Source: JAJRRH01 sp047638815 (GTDB lineage Bacteria > Bacteroidota > Bacteroidia > Flavobacteriales_D > JABDKJ01). Taken from it: a stretch of 64,000 nucleotides of DNA. The position numbers and the translations under genes were made by a program. The stretch covers positions 124,001-188,000 of the forward strand of contig JBLIMR010000002.1 in the NCBI GenBank assembly GCA_047638815.1. The letters run 5' to 3'. Positions 60,107 through 64,000 of this stretch are shown here, piece by piece; within the stretch, counting starts at the first letter, position 1, and each line of letters begins with the position of its first letter. The notes beneath the pieces are model-generated. The model searched no databases. It saw only the letters and a program-made list of their open reading frames with translations, and had not been told where the DNA came from.

Positions 60107-61082
60107 GATAATTTTCGTTCTGTTTGTTGATCAAATATAGAGAAAGAAGTCCGACTACAATATTAAATACGGCTTGGGCGCACCAGATAATTAAACCAAG
60201 CGCCTCACCCGTTGCCGCGCTATACCCAAACAGGCCAATGGCTAGTCCAACAGCTTTGTGATATGCGCCAGTTCCGCCTGGGGTCAAGACAATAGAAAAA
60301 GCGCTAAAAATAAATGCAACGAATATAGCATTGAGCCCGATGTCTTTTGTTGAATCCAAACTGAGGAATGGAATGTAGAACATCAGTAAGTAACAAAACC
60401 AAATGATAAGAGTATGCAATAAAAAGGCCCACTTCTTTTTGGTTTTAACAATGCTCATGGCTCCTTCCCAAAGTCCTTTCGAAAGGTTTTCAATCTTGTT
60501 TTTAACTTTTGGATTTCTGAAGAATAATACAGCCAATACAATAATTGAAAGTATTCCAATCCAAACAATTGGTTTATGAATAAAACTCTCTTCTCCACTT
60601 CCTTTATTTTTTTCGTAGAGTTCCATGGCATACTTTAAAGCCGTTTCTCTCTCAATGTAAAAAGTAACAGTCGTAATAATTGCGAGTGCAAGAAGATCGA
60701 AAACTCTCTCGGCCGCGATCGTCCCAAAGGCTTTTTCGATGGGTACTTTTTCTGCTCTACTGAAAAACACGGCCCTACTTATTTCTCCACCACGAGGGAT
60801 AAGCATATTGACGACATAGCCAATCATAACGGCATAGAATGCATTTTTAAACTTGGTAATATAGCCCAAGGGTTCCATCAAAAACCCCCAACGATATGCC
60901 CTACTCATATGACTAATCGCAACCACGCCAAGCATAAGAAGGATATAAAAATAGTTTACATTTTGAAAAGACAAAACAAGTTCTGCTCGTGTAACAGGAT
61001 CTTGAAAAGTGTCATAAAACAAATAAATCGCTAGTCCAATAGGAAGGCCGATTTTTAAGAATTTAAGGAATTTCTTTAGCAA
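60078..61082 (-). CDS. Lysylphosphatidylglycerol synthase TM-region (flippase-like) protein
   Basis: The 334-residue integral membrane protein has about eight hydrophobic segments and matches the UPF0104/LPG_synthase_TM family, for example SRAYRWGFLMEPLGYITKF, LIPRGGEISRAVFF and VLTPGGTGAYHKAVGL. The aminoacyltransferase domain of MprF is missing, so it is better described as a membrane flippase-like protein of unknown cargo. The neighbourhood of rfaE2 makes an envelope lipid role plausible. It ends overlapping rfaE2 and begins 12 bases after panD. Confidence 0.87.
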   Translation of the reverse strand: MLKKFLKFLKIGLPIGLAIYLFYDTFQDPVTRAELVLSFQNVNYFYILLMLGVVAISHMSRAYRWGFLMEPLGYITKFKNAFYAVMIGYVVNMLIPRGGEISRAVFFSRAEKVPIEKAFGTIAAERVFDLLALAIITTVTFYIERETALKYAMELYEKNKGSGEESFIHKPIVWIGILSIIVLAVLFFRNPKVKNKIENLSKGLWEGAMSIVKTKKKWAFLLHTLIIWFCYLLMFYIPFLSLDSTKDIGLNAIFVAFIFSAFSIVLTPGGTGAYHKAVGLAIGLFGYSAATGEALGLIIWCAQAVFNIVVGLLSLYLINKQNENYLGNTTADIG

Positions 61083-61094
61083 AATATACGCTTT

Positions 61095-61448
61095 TTAATC
61101 CTTGAGTAAATTTGTTTTTGAATCTGGAAAAGCCAAAGATGGTTTGAAAGATTTCGCTTCTTCAAAATCCATCTGAGCATATGACATTATGATGAGTAAG
61201 TCACCTACAGCAACTCTTCTTGCAGCAGCTCCATTCAGGCATATTTTACCAGAACCACTTGGTGCGGAAATGATATAAGTTTCAATTCGCTCACCATTAT
61301 TAATATTGACGATTTGTACTCTTTCACCTTCAATCATATTCGCTCTATCCAAAAGATCTTGATCGATCGTGATACTTCCAATATAATTTAAATCAGCCTC
61401 TGTGACTTTGACTCTATGAATTTTTGATTTTACTACTGTAATTGTCAT
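61095..61448 (-). CDS. panD: Aspartate 1-decarboxylase (pyruvoyl enzyme)
   Basis: PanD decarboxylates aspartate to beta-alanine for pantothenate. The 117-residue proenzyme has the self-cleavage site G24-S25 within YIGSITID, which creates the pyruvoyl group, and the block NGAAARRVAVGDLLIIMSYA. It lies 26 bases after panC on the same strand. Together with panC it feeds coaX at 20.6 kb. Confidence 0.96.
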   Translation of the reverse strand: MTITVVKSKIHRVKVTEADLNYIGSITIDQDLLDRANMIEGERVQIVNINNGERIETYIISAPSGSGKICLNGAAARRVAVGDLLIIMSYAQMDFEEAKSFKPSLAFPDSKTNLLKD

Positions 61449-61452
61449 TGGG

Positions 61453-61460
61453 CAAAAGTA
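61453..61460 (-). promoter_or_regulatory. Possible -7 box before panD
   Basis: TACTTTTG on the minus strand fits TAnnTTTG and ends 4 bases before the panD ATG, inside the 26-bp panC-panD gap. An internal promoter is possible; a chance match is also possible. Confidence 0.3.
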
Positions 61461-61474
61461 ATGCTTTTGAATAA

Positions 61475-62332
61475 TTATCTTTTCGCAGGAATTAATTCCA
61501 TATTGTCTATTAGTCGAACACCATCAATCCATGCTCCAATGAACGCACGAACACCATCTGGTCCTTTCCAGTTTTTGATAGGCTGGAGTAATCTGTTATC
61601 TCCTAATTCAAAATATTCTAATTCGAGGGTTGACTCTTTTTCAAATTTATCTTTTATAACTGATTTCACAGTGTTCGGAGTCAATGATGCATAATTCCCA
61701 CTTAGTTCGGAAAGAGTTTTGAAAATAAATGCGGCTTGAATTTTTCCTTTTTTCGACAACCGCTGATTCCGACTGCTCATCGCTAATCCGCTTTTCTCCC
61801 GTACGATTGGAACACCTAGTATTTCTATATTATAGTCCAATTCTTCTGTCATTTTACGTAAAACTGCGAGTTGTTGAAAATCTTTTTCTCCAAAAAGTGC
61901 TTTATTGGGCTCCACAATATCAAATAGTCTAGAAACCACTTCAACGACACCTTCAAAATGACCTGGTCTATTGGCTCCTTCCATAACTTGGGCGAGCTTT
62001 CCTAAGTTCGCTTCATTCCTCACGAAATCAGAGGGATACACTTGTTTGACATTTGGAGCGAACAAGACATGACAGCCTACGCTCTTTAATAATGCAGCAT
62101 CCTTCTTTTGTTGTCTCGGGTATTTCTTTAGATCATCCGCTTTATTGAATTGGGTAGGATTTACAAAAATGCTACACACCACAATATCCGCTACACTTAA
62201 GGCGTTCTTGATCAAAGTTAAGTGTCCGTCATGTAAGGCTCCCATTGTAGGCACCAAGGCGATAGTCTTGCCTTTGTCTCTTTTATGGGTAAGAAATTTT
62301 TGTAGGGTCGAAACTTGAATAAAGGTCTTCAT
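61475..62332 (-). CDS. panC: Pantothenate synthetase
   Basis: PanC joins pantoate and beta-alanine using ATP. The 285-residue protein shows VPTMGALHDGHLTLIKNA (HxGH at 34-37), SIFVNPTQFNKADDLKKYP, FGEKDFQQLAVLRKM and AMSSRNQRLS. I start at ATG 62332, two codons inside a longer TTG frame. It diverges from a glycogen-synthase-like gene, a conserved Bacteroidota pairing as far as I recall. Confidence 0.96.
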   Translation of the reverse strand: MKTFIQVSTLQKFLTHKRDKGKTIALVPTMGALHDGHLTLIKNALSVADIVVCSIFVNPTQFNKADDLKKYPRQQKKDAALLKSVGCHVLFAPNVKQVYPSDFVRNEANLGKLAQVMEGANRPGHFEGVVEVVSRLFDIVEPNKALFGEKDFQQLAVLRKMTEELDYNIEILGVPIVREKSGLAMSSRNQRLSKKGKIQAAFIFKTLSELSGNYASLTPNTVKSVIKDKFEKESTLELEYFELGDNRLLQPIKNWKGPDGVRAFIGAWIDGVRLIDNMELIPAKR

Positions 62333-62354
62333 TTCCAAATGTGTTGAATGAAGG

Positions 62355-62362
62355 CGAAGCTA
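62355..62362 (-). promoter_or_regulatory. -7 promoter box of panC
   Basis: TAGCTTCG on the minus strand fits TAnnTTCG, 22 bases before the panC ATG. Confidence 0.4.
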
Positions 62363-62371
62363 GTTAATTAC

Positions 62372-62402
62372 TTGAAATATTGCTTTTTTTATCGTACTTT
62401 TG
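62372..62402 (+). promoter_or_regulatory. Promoter of the glycogen-synthase-like gene
   Basis: TTG at 62372-62374 and TACTTTTG at 62395-62402 (exact TAnnTTTG) are 20 bases apart, a good match to the Bacteroidota consensus. The leader would be about 33 bases. Confidence 0.6.
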
Positions 62403-62440
62403 AGCCTGATTTTTCAAACTACATAAAATAATTCTACTCT

Positions 62441-63262
62441 ATGAAGATATTATATATCTCTCAGGAGATTACGCCTTTCTTGCCGGAAAGCGAAATGTCC
62501 AAAGTTAATCGTGAACTACCTCAAAAGATCTCTGAATTAGGACATGAAATTCGAGTGTTTATGCCCCGATATGGTGTGATCAATGAGAGAAGACATCAAT
62601 TACACGAGGTTATCCGTTTGTCCGGAATGAATATGGTTATCAATGACAGTGACCACCCTTTGATAATTAAAGTGGCTTCTATTCAACAAGCCAGAATGCA
62701 GGTGTATTTCATTGATAACGAGGAGTTTTTCAAAAGAAAAAGCGTTATTAATGATACGAAAGGGATCTTTATGGATGACAATGATGAGAGATCCATATTC
62801 TTTTCAAAAGGATGTCTAGAGACGGTGAAGAAACTAGGATGGAAGCCTGATGTAATTCACTTGAGTGGATTTATGACCGCATTGGTGCCGATGTTTATGA
62901 AGGAACTATATGCTGATGCGCCTCATTTTGAGAATGCCAAGGTGGTTTATTCAGTATATGACCATGGAACAGATGAGAAATTAAGCGATGATTTGGTTAA
63001 GAAATTGGAGTACGATGAAATTAAAGAATCTGCTGTAACTTGTCTTAAAAACCCTACTATTAACTCAATGCATGAAATCGCGATTCAATATGCTGATGGA
63101 GTTATAAAGGGAAGTAAAGATTTACCAAAAGATCTAGAAAAGATGATTGATGGCTCTAATGTTCCGGTTCTGGAATTTGTTGAAGAAGAGCTGGATTCTC
63201 AAAAAGCTTATGAAAAGTTTTATGAATCTATTGCAGTAGATATAGCGGTCACTGAGGCCTAA
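62441..63262 (+). CDS. Single-domain glycogen/starch synthase-like protein (GT5 N-terminal domain)
   Basis: The 273-residue protein matches only the N-terminal catalytic domain of GT5 glycogen synthases: MKILYISQEITPF, a LPQKISELGHEIRVFMPRYG block, and KLGWKPDVIHLSGFMTALVP. The C-terminal donor-binding domain is absent, and the ADP-glucose loop K-T-G-G-L after the first strand is replaced by LPESEMSK. Glycogen synthesis is therefore doubtful; a regulatory or sugar-binding role is possible. Full length is probable because the start, promoter and following gene are all intact. The DUF4270 gene follows 26 bases later. Confidence 0.8.
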   Translation: MKILYISQEITPFLPESEMSKVNRELPQKISELGHEIRVFMPRYGVINERRHQLHEVIRLSGMNMVINDSDHPLIIKVASIQQARMQVYFIDNEEFFKRKSVINDTKGIFMDDNDERSIFFSKGCLETVKKLGWKPDVIHLSGFMTALVPMFMKELYADAPHFENAKVVYSVYDHGTDEKLSDDLVKKLEYDEIKESAVTCLKNPTINSMHEIAIQYADGVIKGSKDLPKDLEKMIDGSNVPVLEFVEEELDSQKAYEKFYESIAVDIAVTEA

Positions 63263-63288
63263 ATAATTAAGAAAAATATTATCCATTA

Positions 63289-64000
63289 ATGAGAAATTCT
63301 TTTCTGGGAATTTTAGTATTGGCATTTATAACAATGTCATGCGAAAAACCTGAAAGCAAGATAGGATTGGAATTGTTACCAGATGAGGAAAACTTAGGTT
63401 TTGCTCTTGATAGCACCACGGTTAAATTAAGAACAACATTACATGATTCTCTAAGAACAGATAGATTGAACTATTATGTTTTAGGAGATATGACAGATCT
63501 TGCCATTACTGATAGAATTCAAGCGAACATATATTTTCAGCTCAGATTAAGTGCTTTAAATGTGGTCTTTGGAGATTCTGCTGTCGTGGATTCAATGGTT
63601 CTATCATTGGACTTTCAAGGGGATTACTATGGCGAGTTGACAGCAATGAATTTTACTGTTCAACAACTTTCAGAATCCTTAAGTTTGGATTCCACTTACT
63701 ATTCTTACAGTAATTTGGCTGTGATGGACACGAATTTGTTAGGTGACATGACTTATACAGTGACTCCTGATTTGGAGACGGACGTTGTGGTTGGAGAAGA
63801 TACTTTGGCTCCTCACATTCGCTTAAAATTAGCTAGTGAAATGTCCAATAACCTTGGCCAAACTTTTTTAGATGCTGATGCAAGTGTATTTGAAACAAGC
63901 ACTTCATTTCTTGAATACTTCAAAGGACTTAAGCTTACGGCAAGTAATCCAACACCTAGTTCAGGCGGAGGATTGATTTATTTAGATCTAATTGAATCTC
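63289..64000 (+). CDS. DUF4270 lipoprotein, 3' truncated by the window
   Basis: The frame from ATG 63289 stays open to the end of the window (237 codons). It has a lipoprotein signal peptide with acylated cysteine C18 (FITMSC) and the pattern of DUF4270 proteins: IGLELLPDEENLGFALDSTTVKL near the start, followed by strand-rich sequence with VVDSMVLSLDFQGDYYG. DUF4270 lipoproteins are common in Bacteroidota and their function is not known to me. Co-transcription with the GT5-like gene is likely from the 26-bp gap. Confidence 0.82.
   Translation, partial: MRNSFLGILVLAFITMSCEKPESKIGLELLPDEENLGFALDSTTVKLRTTLHDSLRTDRLNYYVLGDMTDLAITDRIQANIYFQLRLSALNVVFGDSAVVDSMVLSLDFQGDYYGELTAMNFTVQQLSESLSLDSTYYSYSNLAVMDTNLLGDMTYTVTPDLETDVVVGEDTLAPHIRLKLASEMSNNLGQTFLDADASVFETSTSFLEYFKGLKLTASNPTPSSGGGLIYLDLIES

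Noticed and set aside
1..64000. CRISPR array, prophage, insertion sequence or integrase
   Set aside because: No regularly spaced repeats, transposase or integrase motifs were seen; nearly all sequence is accounted for by chromosomal housekeeping genes.

Overview
The window reads as an ordinary, gene-dense chromosomal segment of a free-living, probably marine, gliding-type member of the Bacteroidota, most likely Flavobacteriia-like. The evidence is by eye: AT-rich DNA, type IX secretion (T9SS) and gliding genes (porU, porV, a PorP/SprF paralogue, gldJ), cargo proteins with T9SS type A and type B C-terminal domains, lipoproteins with Bacteroidota-style signal peptides, a DUF4270 lipoprotein, few Shine-Dalgarno sequences, and many promoters with the Bacteroidota -7 box TAnnTTTG or TAnnTTCG. 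I cannot name genus or family. I see no prophage, insertion sequence, CRISPR array or integrase.

Layout. 1-8.1 kb: 5'-truncated MORN-variant protein, cysS, a TolC-family protein, tsaB, then on the minus strand a DUF255 thioredoxin-fold lipoprotein with a coupled small exported protein, and a LEA-like lipoprotein. 8.2-13.5 kb: M20 dipeptidase diverging from a eukaryote-like class I ribonucleotide reductase operon (nrdB-nrdA) preceded by DnaA-box-like sites. 13.6-18.4 kb: two tandem choice-of-anchor L proteins with T9SS type B tails. 18.4-20.6 kb: gpmI, a 640-bp spacer with a structured inverted repeat, a tRNA-Phe(GAA) and its terminator. 20.6-28.3 kb: an envelope cluster (coaX, outer-membrane barrel, TPR protein, lptC, small membrane protein, CNNM/CBS protein, PpiD-like isomerase). 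28.3-36.2 kb: Hsp20, a candidate small RNA, a phosphohexomutase, SDR-type threonine dehydrogenase, a coiled-coil membrane protein, a glycosyltransferase and recG. 36.2-48.9 kb: pdhC-pdhA, cdd, porV-porU (minus) facing away from porP-gldJ-murF (plus). 48.9-57.4 kb: acyl-CoA dehydrogenase, anmK, glutamate dehydrogenase plus NhaD, an ExbB-ExbD-TonB/TolA set and folC. 57.5-64 kb: a PolB-like exonuclease, a minus-strand run panC-panD-flippase-like protein-rfaE2-radA, then a single-domain glycogen-synthase-like protein and the start of a DUF4270 lipoprotein.

How the parts fit. PorV, PorU, PorP and GldJ belong to the T9SS/gliding machine; the two choice-of-anchor L proteins and PorU itself carry tails that this machine recognises. 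LptC, PpiD, ExbBD-TonB, AnmK, MurF and RfaE2 serve envelope building and recycling. CoaX, PanC and PanD supply coenzyme A. The most unusual items are the candidate small RNA at 28.9-29.0 kb, DnaA-box-like sites before nrdBA, several promoters so close to start codons that the mRNAs should be nearly leaderless, and the structured spacer at 20.1-20.3 kb. No convincing new multi-gene system was found.
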